NCBI RefSeq assembly: GCF_013386165.1
Contig: NZ_JACAOS010000030.1
Location: 62,001 to 126,000 of the forward strand
Direction of reading: 5' to 3'
DNA from: Pseudomonas gingeri
GTDB lineage: Bacteria > Pseudomonadota > Gammaproteobacteria > Pseudomonadales > Pseudomonadaceae
Length of the DNA stretch: 64,000 nucleotides
The notes beneath the pieces were generated by a model. It was not told the DNA's origin, searched no databases, and saw only the letters and a list, made by a program, of their open reading frames with translations. Position 1 is the first letter of the stretch. Every line of letters begins with the position of its first letter. Positions 1-10,300 of the stretch are shown one piece after another. Both the position numbers and the translations under genes were made by a program.

Positions 1-2004
1 GCGATCAGACCCACTTCACTGTTGAGGGTGGTCAGGAGCTGGTGGACGAGTGAGCCGGAGCAGCCCTCGCCGGATTCCGTGGCGCTGGAAAAGGAAGTCA
101 GGCGCGAGATCGCGGAGAATCCCGAACACTGGTTGTGGCTCAGGAAAACCCGACGCTGCGATCTGTCGCTGGTGCTGGCGCATGCCTTTGTCCTGCGGGC
201 GCAGCAAAGGGCCCGGACGGTATCGAACTCGGCCCGGCAATTGTCGCAGCTGCGCGAGTTGCGTGAACACGAACAGCGTTCGGCTTACTGGCTCAGGGTG
301 TTGTCGGTGGTGCCTGTCGTCAGTATTGCGGTCAATGTCAGTGAGACGGCCGTGGCTTTGCGTCGCTTTCACCGCAGCGGTGATCCGCGCGACGCCCTTG
401 AACTCTTCAAGGCAGCGCACATGACGCTGGTCGATGCCGTGTTGACCTTCTACCCGCTGAGCAAGGGCGCCGGCGCGGTCTCCCGGCCGCTCCGGGTGGG
501 TCATGGGGGCTGGTCGCGTACGGCCTTGCGGACCCTCGATCGGCGGCGCAGCCTGTCTCACAAAGGTGCGATGGCCCTGAAAACGGAGGTTGCCGCAAAG
601 CCCAAACCCCTGCTCCCCGGGTATGAAGCAAAGATTGCCCCTGACGATGCGGTGGCCCTGCACGGTCCGGCCAATGCCGGCAGCTATGCGAAAAACGGTG
701 TGCAGTTCATCACCGATGGCAGCAATCACTATGAGGTCTACCGGCCGAAGGGTGAGAGTGCCTTGCGCTTGAAGAAAACCGCCAGCCAGGACAACGAGCT
801 GATTCTGTATATCCACGAGCCGGGCGAATACCTGTTGCGTGCCGACGCACCTGAGCCGCAGCCGGGTCCCAGTCGCGCGATGTGGCAACCCTGGACGCAG
901 CCGGCGTTGCCGGAATCCGCCGCTGCGCCGGTGCGGCAACTGGAATGGATGACCCGCCGACCGGCCTTGTTGCCGGCGGATTGGAAGACCCGGGGACTGG
1001 TCCTGGAAAACGAGCAGGTCGTGGAGTTGTCGGCGAGCCGGGGGCTGTATGCGCGGCGGGGGGCTGAACACGTTCGGCTGCTGAAGTTCGAGGATCGCTA
1101 TTTCGAACTGCTTCCCGATGGCCCCCAGATTCATCCCGATATTGTCTTTCTGAAACGCCCCGTGCCGTTGTCCGCCCATGCCGAGGCCGACTTCAATTTT
1201 TGGTGGCGGCATCTGGACGAGCAGCCGGTACCGGCTACTTTTGATCAACACAGCCAGGTCTGGACAGTGCGTGCCGCCTTGTTTGGCGAACCCTTGGAGC
1301 GAACCCTGGCGCAACCCCTGGAGGGCATGACACCGGCGAGCCGGCACCGGACGTTCAACCGGCTGATCGAACGAGCCGACGCGGAGCATACGTCGGTCAC
1401 GGCGACCCGGATGGTCGCGCTCAAGCGTACGCAGGAAGTCTGGAGCTCACGGGGCGTGCACATGGATGTGCTGTTGCGCGAACTCGATGCCCGGTCCCTT
1501 GGGCGGACTCACTTCCGCATCGGGCGGGCAACCGACACAAGGGGCTTTTCCCGGTTGGACTTTGATCCGCCCCACGCCGTCGACCCGCGGATTTTCGACG
1601 CCAGGGGGCCGGCGCGCATTGCCGAATTGGCCTCGAACAGCGAGAACGCCGTGCTCGCCATCTTGCGTCGTCATGGTTTTGCCGTGACCGAGATCCCGAA
1701 ATCCCAATCCTTCAATACGGTCAATCTGTTCTGTACGCACCCTGGCTCGGAACATCTCTACTACATCATGCTCAAATGGACTGACCAGCCCTCGGTGCCC
1801 ATGACCCGCTACCAAGGAGGTCCGCGGCAACTGACGGATGGCTGGTTCAACCGGCATTTCGACCTGAGGCCGTTGGGTCAGCGCGCGTTGCTCAAACCGG
1901 TCAAGGAGGCCATGAACCAGGGGCGTTTGGTGAAGCTTATCGCCGGGTTGCAGCGCTCGGGGGACACCGGGCGGGTCACGGTGTTTTTTGCCCGGGCGGT
2001 CTAG
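1..2004 (+). CDS. C-terminal part of a large toxin-like protein (DUF6543-like), 5' end outside window
   Basis: The reading frame is open from the first base (IRPTSLLRVVRSWW...), so the TTG at 22 is not a convincing start and the gene very likely begins upstream. About 660 residues are visible. They contain a hydrophobic patch near residues 85-105 (VLSVVPVVSIAVNVSETAVA), then a linker, then a long mixed alpha/beta region with many aromatic and acidic residues. Style and composition resemble the C-terminal half of the very large Pseudomonas proteins labelled dermonecrotic toxin-like / DUF6543. That assignment is pattern recognition, not a demonstrated match. No catalytic motif of a known toxin is recognised, and the delivery route cannot be judged without the N-terminus. 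The stop is followed 147 bases later by the next start on the same strand, so co-transcription is possible. Confidence 0.55.
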   Translation, partial: AIRPTSLLRVVRSWWTSEPEQPSPDSVALEKEVRREIAENPEHWLWLRKTRRCDLSLVLAHAFVLRAQQRARTVSNSARQLSQLRELREHEQRSAYWLRVLSVVPVVSIAVNVSETAVALRRFHRSGDPRDALELFKAAHMTLVDAVLTFYPLSKGAGAVSRPLRVGHGGWSRTALRTLDRRRSLSHKGAMALKTEVAAKPKPLLPGYEAKIAPDDAVALHGPANAGSYAKNGVQFITDGSNHYEVYRPKGESALRLKKTASQDNELILYIHEPGEYLLRADAPEPQPGPSRAMWQPWTQPALPESAAAPVRQLEWMTRRPALLPADWKTRGLVLENEQVVELSASRGLYARRGAEHVRLLKFEDRYFELLPDGPQIHPDIVFLKRPVPLSAHAEADFNFWWRHLDEQPVPATFDQHSQVWTVRAALFGEPLERTLAQPLEGMTPASRHRTFNRLIERADAEHTSVTATRMVALKRTQEVWSSRGVHMDVLLRELDARSLGRTHFRIGRATDTRGFSRLDFDPPHAVDPRIFDARGPARIAELASNSENAVLAILRRHGFAVTEIPKSQSFNTVNLFCTHPGSEHLYYIMLKWTDQPSVPMTRYQGGPRQLTDGWFNRHFDLRPLGQRALLKPVKEAMNQGRLVKLIAGLQRSGDTGRVTVFFARAV

Positions 2005-2151
2005 GGTTGTAGTGCGTTGCTTACAGGGTTTTCAGCGTACAACGGCCATGGGTGTGGTTCGGGGCTTGAGTTGTATCGCCATTGTATCGTCCGGGAAAAC
2101 GGGAATAGTTCACGTTATAATGAAGAAATCTATATTCAAGGGGGTGCTGGC

Positions 2152-3618
2152 TTGAAATATGCTTTAGTGGCGACGACAGGATATTTGCTTCTGGTTGACT
2201 TGGAGTCGAAGCAGGTAACCCCCCTGGAAAGCCACCGACCGGAATACTACGGTATCTCCTGGTTTGCTGGCGGAACCGAGCTGGTTTTGTCCCATTCCGG
2301 TCTGGACAACACCGACCTGGTCGATCTTTCAGGGTATGCGTTATCCGAACAAGGCTGGGTGTCCGGGGGCGCTCGTTCAAGCAAGACGGTACTGTCGGCA
2401 CCGCATCAGATTATTTGCGCCCCCGATGCTCGAGTCATCTGTGCCAATACTGGCCGTAACGTCATTACGGTCGTGGATCTTGAGCACACCAATACCTTCC
2501 AGGAGGCTGGGATCAGCGCTGCGCGCTGGGATCGCCTGGCGCTTGACCGGATTATCGGCGACCACCTCAATTCGGTCTTTTTGCAGGACGACAAGCTGTT
2601 CGCCATCGCCCATGGTCACAACAAGGGTTCGCAATTGGCGATCTTTTCCTATCCGGAACTCGAGCTGCTTTCGTGTGAGTCCCTGGGTGCCAGGACCGGG
2701 TTGCACAATATCTGGGTGACGTCCGAGGGGCAGCGAATCAGTTGCCACTCCGAGATCGGCGGGCTTGTGGATCTGGCCAGCGACAGTGTCCTCTGGGAAT
2801 CGGGATCTTCCGGCTATACGCGTGGGCTGGCGGCCAGCCAGAACTATGTCCTGGTGGGTGAAAGCCAGAAAACCATTCGAGATTTGCGCCGCAGTTCGCT
2901 GAGCGGACTCTGGATTCTGGATCGCCAGAGCTGGCTCGCCATCGACTACCTGTGCCTGGGTCCTTATGGCGCCGTCCAGGAAGTCCGCTTGCTCGATGTC
3001 CCTGATGAAGCCCATCACGGCCACCTGTTCCAGGGGCTGGATGGCTTGTTGCAAAAAAACCTGCTCACCGAGGTGGCGAACAGCAAATTGAAAGTGGCTG
3101 CGGACATGAGCGAAGGGAAGCGCCTGTGGGCGGATTACGCCTTCATCTTCGGGATGCCCGAGACGCAAACCGATGGTGCCCGGTATGCGAGCCTGGCCGA
3201 CCTGTGCCTGATGCTGAAGAAGCCCGAGGCGGACAACGTCCCGCTGACGTTTACCTACACCCTGGAGCAGCAGCCAGGGGCGCACGTCTCGGCCGTTGTC
3301 GGTTATACCGGTTCGGGGGGCGATACCCAGATGGCCGCCTTGTTGCTGTATCCACAGGACGAGGGGGCGGCACTTTCAGTCTGGGTGCACGATGGCAGTG
3401 CCTGGGCTTCATTGCCGGATATTGCGGTATTAGGCCTTCCAGTGTCCGGCAGTATCCGATGCATGACCTCGGAGTCGGAGGTTGTGCTGTTCATCGATCA
3501 GCGTGAGGTCTTGAGTCTGACCGCCACTACGCTGGGCCTGAGCCGTTGTGATGAAGGGCTGGGCATTCGCTGGATCGGCGCTTCGGTCAAGCCGATTCGG
3601 GATACAGCGCTTTCTTAG
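2152..3618 (+). CDS. Beta-propeller-like protein of unknown function
   Basis: The frame is open from about 2017, but the best start is the TTG at 2152. It has a strong Shine-Dalgarno AAGGGGG at 2138-2144, seven bases away, and begins LKYALVATTGYLLLVDLES. The resulting 488-residue protein has no signal peptide. It contains repeated short strands with turn motifs (LLLVDLESKQV, TVVDLEHTN, LAIFSYPELELL, LWILDRQSWLAI), as expected of a WD40/YVTN-like propeller in about the first 320 residues. The last ~170 residues look different (mixed, with LADLCLMLKKPE) and could be a separate domain. I do not recognise the family and assign no function. It follows the toxin-like gene on the same strand and may belong with it. 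Confidence 0.6.
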   Translation: MKYALVATTGYLLLVDLESKQVTPLESHRPEYYGISWFAGGTELVLSHSGLDNTDLVDLSGYALSEQGWVSGGARSSKTVLSAPHQIICAPDARVICANTGRNVITVVDLEHTNTFQEAGISAARWDRLALDRIIGDHLNSVFLQDDKLFAIAHGHNKGSQLAIFSYPELELLSCESLGARTGLHNIWVTSEGQRISCHSEIGGLVDLASDSVLWESGSSGYTRGLAASQNYVLVGESQKTIRDLRRSSLSGLWILDRQSWLAIDYLCLGPYGAVQEVRLLDVPDEAHHGHLFQGLDGLLQKNLLTEVANSKLKVAADMSEGKRLWADYAFIFGMPETQTDGARYASLADLCLMLKKPEADNVPLTFTYTLEQQPGAHVSAVVGYTGSGGDTQMAALLLYPQDEGAALSVWVHDGSAWASLPDIAVLGLPVSGSIRCMTSESEVVLFIDQREVLSLTATTLGLSRCDEGLGIRWIGASVKPIRDTALS

Positions 3619-3903
3619 CCTGTAGCGCTTATGACTCCGGGTGGCTGGAGACCTCCAGCCCTCCCTTGAGCCGATCCAGCGCCATGAGGGGCTTGAAGTG
3701 CCGGCGATGGCGTTAGCGGGATTGTTGGTGGTTTGGGCTCACTGACGCTATCTGGAGCAAACGCGGGATCACGGCTCCCTTATGACGAATGACCTTGACC
3801 TTGACCTTGGAGGAGGCGAAAGCGTAGGCTTCAAACCTAGAAAGCATTGGTGCGCCGGCTGAGTTTCAAGTTATCCGGGCGAGTGTTTTCTTGGTTGCAC
3901 TCA

Positions 3904-3928
3904 GGCCGCTTATAGCGGCCTTTATTTT
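3904..3928 (+). terminator. Hairpin terminator
   Basis: A perfect 7-bp stem (GGCCGCT/AGCGGCC, 3-base loop) is followed by TTTATTTT on the plus strand. It lies 285 bases after the propeller-like gene. On the minus strand the same hairpin follows directly after the small gene ending at 3922, but without a T run. The stretch between 3619 and 3903 has no convincing gene. It contains a short tandem run of TGACCT units near 3787-3810. Confidence 0.6.
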
Positions 3929-4080
3929 GCCTGTCGTTTGGGTTTGATTTTGTCGCCCTTCGGTACGATGGAGTAAAGCTCTGCTTTTGGCTTTCGAGCG
4001 GTGAGCTCAAAAATCGCCTCATCCATCACCTCATTGCCATACCCATCCTGGCGCAATTGCGTGCTCTTGACTGCCGTCAT
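3922..4080 (-). pseudogene. 52-aa frame, probably the detached C-terminus of the next gene
   Basis: The frame starts with ATG at 4080, overlapping the preceding stop as ATGA, and encodes MTAVKSTQLRQDGYGNEVMD... ending in YSIVPKGDKIKPKRQAK. The strings DGYGNxVxDEAxFELTxRKPxAELYSVxPKGD read like the conserved end of a larger nuclease- or toxin-type C-terminal domain that I remember as fused to HAYDSRV...DGYTIDD sequences. Those sequences occur here in the adjacent frame just upstream. This suggests a frameshift split the gene, but a genuine translationally coupled pair is possible. Function unknown. Family recall is from memory and uncertain. Confidence 0.4.
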
Positions 4081-4489
4081 CCCGCAATAGCGGTTTCGGC
4101 TAAAGCGAAGCCAATTTGAACCACCATGTCGTCAATGGTGTAGCCATCACGCACAACTCGACTGTCGTACGCATGTTTGCCGAGAAAGACGATTTCCGGA
4201 TTCTCAAGCTGCGGTAATCCTTGGCTCTCTTTCTGCCTGTTGATGGCCTCAAATAGCACGTCTGTCAGGACGCCAATGACAACCGCCCGCACTCGCCGCC
4301 CTTCAGCAATCTCGTTCAGATTGGCCCGGATGAGATACTCGGCATTGTCGTATAGCGGCATTTCCAGTCCTTGGAATTGGGGCCACGCAATCTCCATTTG
4401 ACGCTGCAACAACGTCTGCTCGCGGCTTGACGCATCTCGTCGAGGGCTTGCCCGGCATCTGAGCGTCCAGCACTTCGTCCTTGATACAT
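4077..4489 (-). pseudogene. Frameshifted hypothetical gene (nuclease/toxin-domain remnant)
   Basis: The most coherent reading starts at the ATG at 4489 (MYQGRSAGRSDAGQALDEM RQA) and then needs a frameshift near 4430-4440. It continues as REQTLLQRQMEIAWPQF, PLYDNAEYLIRANLNEI, VLTDVLFEAINRQ, NPEIVFLGKHAYDSRVVRDG and YTIDDMVVQIGFALAETAIAG. The pieces on either side of the break join into one smooth sequence, which argues for a real gene disrupted by an indel. The HAYDSR/DGYTIDD strings look conserved and might hold active-site residues. It lies between the stop of the LysR gene upstream and the 52-aa frame downstream, all on the minus strand. Product and activity are not assigned. Confidence 0.4.
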
Positions 4490-4595
4490 CGTGCCTCTGC
4501 ACTCAACTTACAAATAACGCTCTCGGCCTCTGGACGTACCCGGTGCGGGCGTATCGCCAAACGGTGCACCGCGTTCGGTGAGCAAGGCCAGGGCT

Positions 4596-5513
4596 TCAGA
4601 AACCACGAGCCAACTCAAGCAACTCGCTGCGTAGCCATTGTCCGCCCGTGTCGTTTTCTGCCTGACTCGACCAGTACATATTCAGACTTACCGGCGGCAA
4701 CGCCAGCGGCATTGGCAGCAGGCGATTGCCCTGTCCGACATTGATCAATCGCGCATATCGTCGCGGCATGGTCAGCAGCAGTTCGCTTTGCGCCACCAAC
4801 ATCGCCGCCGACAGGTAGTGCTGACAATGCTGTCGTACCTGTCGCACCAACCCAAGATGCCCCAGGGCCAGATCCTCTACGCAAATACCGCGACGACGCG
4901 ACGTTACCGCGACATGTTCGGCCGCCAGGTAGCGTTCGACAGTCAGGTCGCCCTTCCACGCGGCGCCCGCCACCACGCAGAGAGGATCGGCCAGCCACAG
5001 ACGCTGGCGCAGTTCGGCGTCGGTCGGCCGGGCAATTTCGATCGAAAGGTCGACACGCCCGGCGATCAATTCCCGCTTTAACTCCGCCCAATGCAGGCTG
5101 CTGCTGCGTATCTCCACGTGTGGCGCGCATTCACGCAAGTGGGCGAGCAGTGCCGGCAGCACCGCCGGCTCCATCTGCTCCGGCATGTTCAGGGTGAAAC
5201 TGCGTCGATCCTGTCGAGGGTCGAAACTTTGACCGCGGCTCAAGCTACGCCGCAGCCCCTTTAGCGCATCCTCAATACCCGGTGCCAATTGCTGAGCCAG
5301 CGGCGTGGGTGCCATGCCGCGACCCTCACGGACGAATAGCGGGTCGTCGAGTTGCTCGCGCAGGCGTTGCAGCGCATGGCTGACCGCCGACTGGCTGAGG
5401 TTCAGGAGCACGGCCGCGCGGGTCAGGTTGCGCTCGTGGTAGATCACGTCGAACACGTGGAACAGGTTCAGATCGACGCGGTTCAAAATCGACCATTCAT
5501 TCTGCTGATTCAT
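4596..5513 (-). CDS. LysR-family transcriptional regulator (divergent from the acyl-CoA carboxylase operon)
   Basis: A 305-residue protein from the ATG at 5513 (MNQQNEWSILNRVDLNLFHVF), preceded by GAGGGAGCC. An in-frame ATG at 5573 is possible but has no good ribosome site. The N-terminal winged HTH is clear: LNLFHVFDVIYHERNLTRAA, LNLSQSAVSHALQRLREQL, DDPLFVREGRGMAPTPLA. It is followed by the usual effector-binding domain. The gene is transcribed away from the acyl-CoA ligase/carboxylase pair, with about 158 bases between the two starts. By LysR convention it probably regulates that pair in response to an acyl or acyl-CoA ligand; this is inferred from position only. Confidence 0.85.
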   Translation of the reverse strand: MNQQNEWSILNRVDLNLFHVFDVIYHERNLTRAAVLLNLSQSAVSHALQRLREQLDDPLFVREGRGMAPTPLAQQLAPGIEDALKGLRRSLSRGQSFDPRQDRRSFTLNMPEQMEPAVLPALLAHLRECAPHVEIRSSSLHWAELKRELIAGRVDLSIEIARPTDAELRQRLWLADPLCVVAGAAWKGDLTVERYLAAEHVAVTSRRRGICVEDLALGHLGLVRQVRQHCQHYLSAAMLVAQSELLLTMPRRYARLINVGQGNRLLPMPLALPPVSLNMYWSSQAENDTGGQWLRSELLELARGF

Positions 5514-5671
5514 GTTTGCCCAGGCTCCCTCGATGTATAGCAGCCTAGCAGGTCCGCTTGAGCCATTAATCATGCATAGCGTTCATGGATTTCAATGCAT
5601 AAGCATCAGTTCTGTTCGTGTCGGCCGACGGCCTAAGATGGCTGCCTGACAATAAAAGCGGAGCCACCGCG

Positions 5672-7363
5672 ATGGACGAATCTTTTTACCTCGATCATCT
5701 CGCCACCTTGCAAGCGAGCGCCTGGCCGGCCGGCGTACCACGCATAGCGCATTACCCCCATGGGGAGCTACCGCTCAGCGAATATCTGCGCGCGTGGGCG
5801 CGGCAACAACCGCAGGCCATTGCCCTGGATTTCTACGGCCACAGCCTGAGTTACGCCGAGCTCGATAACCTGTCCGACCGTTGTGCGGCCTTGTTCTCGG
5901 AGCTGGGCGTGAAGCCAGGTGATCGGGTGGCACTGTTCATGCCCAACTGTCCGCAACTGCATATCGCCTTCTACGCCATTCTCAAATGCGGTGCGGTTTA
6001 TGCGCCGGTGAGTCCGTTGAGCAAGACGCTGGAGTTGAGCTATCAACTGAAGGACAGTGGCGCGCAGGTGATTTTCTGCTTTGATCTGTTGCTGCCGTTG
6101 GTCCAGGCGGTACGCGAGGAGTGCCAGCTTCGTCATGTGCTGGCAACCAGTTTGAGTGAGCTGCGCCCGGTACAGCCCAGCATCCCGATTCCCGATGTTC
6201 TGCTCGCGCCCAAGGTGGCGGGGGACGACTTTCTTGATTTCTATCCGGCCTTGGCCGCCTGCCAGGCAGCGATACCGACCCATTGTCCGCGGTTGGACGA
6301 TGTGGCGGCGCTCAACTATACCGGCGGTACTACGGGCCTGCCCAAGGGCTGCGTACACAGTCACCGCGACATGCTCTACACCTGCGCCAGCTACGTACCG
6401 GTCGCACTCGGCCTGCAGCCCGGCGACGTGCTGCTTAACTTCCTGCCCGAGTTCTGGATTGCGGGTGAGAACGCCGGGCTGCTGTTCCCGGTGTTCGCCG
6501 GATGTCGGCTCGTGCTGCTCGCGCGCTGGGATGCCCTGGCCTTCATGAGCGCCGTGCAGCACTACCAGGTCAGCCATTGCGGCATGCTGGTCGATGGTAT
6601 CGCCGAAGTGCTGGAGCACCCACAGTCGGCCGACTACGATTTATCTTCGCTACGCAGGACCGGCAGCATCTCTTTCATCAAGAAGCTGACGCCGGACTAT
6701 CGCGCCCGCTGGCGCAAGCTCACTGGTACGACGTTGTTCGAGTTCAGCTTCGGCATGACCGAAACCCATACCTGCGACACCTTCACCGCCGGCATGCAGG
6801 ACGACAACTTCGACCTGAAAAGCGCCCCGACCTTTGTCGGTTTGCCGGTGCCCGGTACGCAGTTCAAAGTCTGTGATTTCGAAACGGGTGAACTGCTGCC
6901 TCTGGGGAGTGAAGGTGAGTTGTGCGTGCACAGCCCGTCGGTGATGCACGGCTATTGGCAGCGCCAGGAAGAATCTGCCGCGGTGCTCAAGGCGGGTTGG
7001 TTGCACACCGGTGACCTCGGCCAGATTACCGAGCAAGGCTTTATTCGCTACCTGGGCCGGCGCAAGGAGATGCTCAAGGTCAATGGTATGAGTGTGTTTC
7101 CCAGCGAGCTCGAAGCCATGCTTGGCCAACACCCGGCCCTGCTGGCCAGCGCCGTGATCGGACGTAGCGATGAGCGGCGCGGTCAAGTGCCAGTAGCCTT
7201 TGTTGTGTTCAAGCCCGGTGGCCAGGAGACCCTCGAAACACTCGGTCTTTGGTGCAAGGACGCGATGGCCAGCTACAAAGTCCCGGAGATCCGAGTGGTC
7301 GAGACATTACCGATGACGGCGACCGGAAAAGTGAAAAAGAACGAACTGGAGAGCCTTCTGTGA
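5672..7363 (+). CDS. AMP-forming acyl-CoA ligase (ANL superfamily)
   Basis: A 563-residue cytosolic enzyme that activates a carboxylic acid to its acyl-CoA via an acyl-adenylate. The start is ATG 5672 (MDESFYLDHLATLQ), after a weak GGAG-type site. Motifs seen: the P-loop YTGGTTGLPKGC at about residues 216-227; FGMTETHTCD (A5-type motif); GWLHTGDLGQI; LGRRKEMLKVNGMSVFPSELE (hinge and A8); and the C-terminal catalytic lysine in PMTATGKVKKNELE. The stop overlaps the GTG start of the carboxylase (GTGA), so the two are translationally coupled. The ligase probably makes the acyl-CoA substrate for the carboxylase. Chain-length specificity cannot be read from sequence. Confidence 0.88.
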   Translation: MDESFYLDHLATLQASAWPAGVPRIAHYPHGELPLSEYLRAWARQQPQAIALDFYGHSLSYAELDNLSDRCAALFSELGVKPGDRVALFMPNCPQLHIAFYAILKCGAVYAPVSPLSKTLELSYQLKDSGAQVIFCFDLLLPLVQAVREECQLRHVLATSLSELRPVQPSIPIPDVLLAPKVAGDDFLDFYPALAACQAAIPTHCPRLDDVAALNYTGGTTGLPKGCVHSHRDMLYTCASYVPVALGLQPGDVLLNFLPEFWIAGENAGLLFPVFAGCRLVLLARWDALAFMSAVQHYQVSHCGMLVDGIAEVLEHPQSADYDLSSLRRTGSISFIKKLTPDYRARWRKLTGTTLFEFSFGMTETHTCDTFTAGMQDDNFDLKSAPTFVGLPVPGTQFKVCDFETGELLPLGSEGELCVHSPSVMHGYWQRQEESAAVLKAGWLHTGDLGQITEQGFIRYLGRRKEMLKVNGMSVFPSELEAMLGQHPALLASAVIGRSDERRGQVPVAFVVFKPGGQETLETLGLWCKDAMASYKVPEIRVVETLPMTATGKVKKNELESLL

Positions 7364-10300
7364 GCACGTTTTTTACGGCCATTCTGATTGCCAATCGCGG
7401 CGAAATTGCCATCCGTATTGCCCGCGCTTGCGCCGACCTGGGCGTCCGTTCTGTTGCGGTGTTCGCCGAGGACGACGCGGCCAGTCTGCACACGCGCCGC
7501 GCAGACGGGCTCGTGCCGCTCAAAGGCCGTGGTGTACCGGCTTACCTGGACATGGATCAGTTGATCGGCATCGCGGTGGCGCAGGGCTGCGATGCCATTC
7601 ACCCTGGCTATGGCTTTCTTGCCGAAAATGCCGAGTTCGCGCGCCGCTGTGCGGCGGCCGGGGTGCGTTTCATCGGCCCTTCACCCGAGGTGCTTGAGTT
7701 GTTCGGCAACAAGGCGGCTGCCCGCGCATTGGCCGACCGTTGTCACGTGCCGGTTGTGGCTGGGCTGAATCAAGCCGTTACGCTGGAACAGGCTCGCGAC
7801 TTCTGCGCGGAGCATGGCGCGGTGATGCTCAAGGCTCTCGCAGGCGGTGGCGGGCGTGGCATGCGCGCGGTGCTGAAGGCCGACGATTTGCCCGAGGCCT
7901 ATGCGCGCTGTCAGTCGGAAGCCCTGGCGGCGTTCGGCAACGACGCTCTGTATGTCGAACAACTCATTGGCGCGGCGCGACACATCGAGGTGCAGGTGCT
8001 GGGCGACAGCACTGGCGCCGTCAGTCACTTGTGGGAGCGTGATTGCAGTCTTCAGCGACGTAATCAGAAACTGCTGGAAATCGCGCCGGCTCCTGGCTTG
8101 GACGACGCCACGCGCGAAGCGATGATCGCTTGTGCGCTGAAGCTGGCCGGCGAAGTGCAGTACCAGGGCATCGGCACCTTCGAATTCCTGCTGGATCAGA
8201 GTCAGCCGGGGCAGTTCTACTTCATGGAAGCCAATCCGCGGGTGCAGGTTGAGCACACCGTCACCGAGCAAGTGACCGGCGTCGATCTGCTGCACACGCA
8301 ACTGCGTTTGGTCGCCGGCCAGTCGCTGGCGGCGCTTGGCCTGCTACAGCCCGCGTCGCCGACAGGATGTGCCGTGCAGTTGCGCATCAATCTGGAAACC
8401 CTGCACGCCGACGGCAGTACACGGCCGGCGGTGGGTACCCTGAGCGCTTACGAGCCACCTAACGGTCCCGGTGTGCGCGTGGACGGTTACGGTTATGCCG
8501 GTTATCCGGTCAGCCCCAGTTACGACTCGCTGCTGGCCAAGCTGATCGTCCATGCAGAGGACTACCCGAGCGCCCTGCGACGGGTCTATCGAGCGCTTTG
8601 CGAATTCCGTCTGGAAGGCGTGGCGAACAACCTGCACCTGCTTCAGAACCTGTTGCAGCATGACCAGGTACAAGCCAACCAGGTCAATACACGTTTCGTC
8701 GAAAGCCATCTCGATGTACTGCTTGCGGCCCAGCCACAGGGTCATGCCCATCACTACTTTGTCGGTGCTCAGGCCCAGGCGACAGCCAGCAACCGCCAGG
8801 TCGAAGCCCCGGTCGGTACTCTACCTCTGATCGCGCCCAGCAGCGGTGTGCTGGTCTGTCTGGAGGTGGCCGAAGGCGATGCGGTGGCGGTGGGGCAGAC
8901 GGTGGCCGTGTTGGAAGCGATGAAGATGGAGTTCGAGGTAAAGGCGAGCCATAGCGGTATTGTTCGGGCCATTGCCGTTCATCAGGGTGACTCATTGGGT
9001 GAAGGTCAGGCGCTGCTGTTCCTCGAGCCGGCCGAAGTGGCGGGCAACAGCGCAGAAAATGAACAGGGTCTGGACCTTGAACATATCCGCGCGGACTTGG
9101 CACAAGTACTGGAGCGTCATGATCGCCTCAGCGATGCACGCCGTCCCGAGGCCGTTGCCAAGCGCCGCAAGAGCGGTCAGCGCACGGTACGCGAGAACCT
9201 CGCCGACTTGCTGGATGAGGGCAGTTTCATCGAGTACGGAGCGTTGGCTTTGGCCGCCCAGCGCCAGCGCCGCTCCTTGGAATCCCTGCTGGACTTGAGC
9301 CCCGCCGATGGCCTGGTGGCTGGCATCGGCACGGTGGGGGCCGGCAAGTTCGGCAACGAAGCGGCGCGTTGCATGACCATTGCCTACGACTACACGGTAT
9401 TCGCGGGCACTCAGGGCGTCATGAACCACAAAAAGACGGATCGGATGCTGCAACTGGCCGAGCAGTGGCGATTGCCGCTGGTGCTATTCGCCGAAGGGGG
9501 CGGAGGGCGGCCGGGTGATACCGACTTCGTCGGCGTGGCCGGACTGGACTGTCACACCTTCATCGCCATGGCCAGGCTATCAGGGCTGGTGCCGTTGGTG
9601 GGGGTGGTCTCGGGGCGCTGTTTTGCCGGTAATGCGGCGTTGCTGGGTTGTTGCGATGTGATCATCGCGGCCAGGGACGCCACCATCGGCATGGCTGGTC
9701 CGGCGATGATCGAGGGCGGCGGCCTGGGTAGCTTCACGCCGGAAGAGGTCGGCCCGGTCGCTGTGCAGGGGCCCAACGGGGTGATCGACGTAGTGGTCGA
9801 GAATGAACAGGAGGCGGTTCGGGTCGCCCGGCAATACCTGGGTTACTTCCAGGGTGCCGTGACCGATTGGCAGTGCGCCGACCAACGCGAATTGCGCCAC
9901 CTGATCCCGGAGAACCGCCTGCGTGTCTACGACATCCGCCTGGTCATCGAGACCCTGGCCGACACCGGGAGTGTGCTCGAATTGCGTCGCCAGTTCGCTC
10001 CAGGGCTGATCACCGCCTTCATCCGCCTCGAAGGCAAATCGTTCGGCCTGATGGCCAACAACCCGGCTCACCTGGGCGGTGCCATCGACGCCGTTGCGGG
10101 CGACAAGGCCGCGCGTTTCATGCAGCTGTGCGACGCTTTTGACATCCCGATGATTTCACTGTGCGACACCCCCGGCTTCATGGTCGGTCCGGAGGCGGAG
10201 AAGCAAGCCACGGTGCGCCATATCTCGCGGATGTTTATCGCCGCGGCCAGTCTTAGCGTGCCTTTTTTTACGGTGGTGCTGCGCAAGGGCTACGGCCTCG

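Noticed and set aside
16..1389. 457-codon minus-strand frame at the window start
   Set aside because: Antisense shadow of the toxin-like gene; rich in Arg/Gln/His with no domain pattern.
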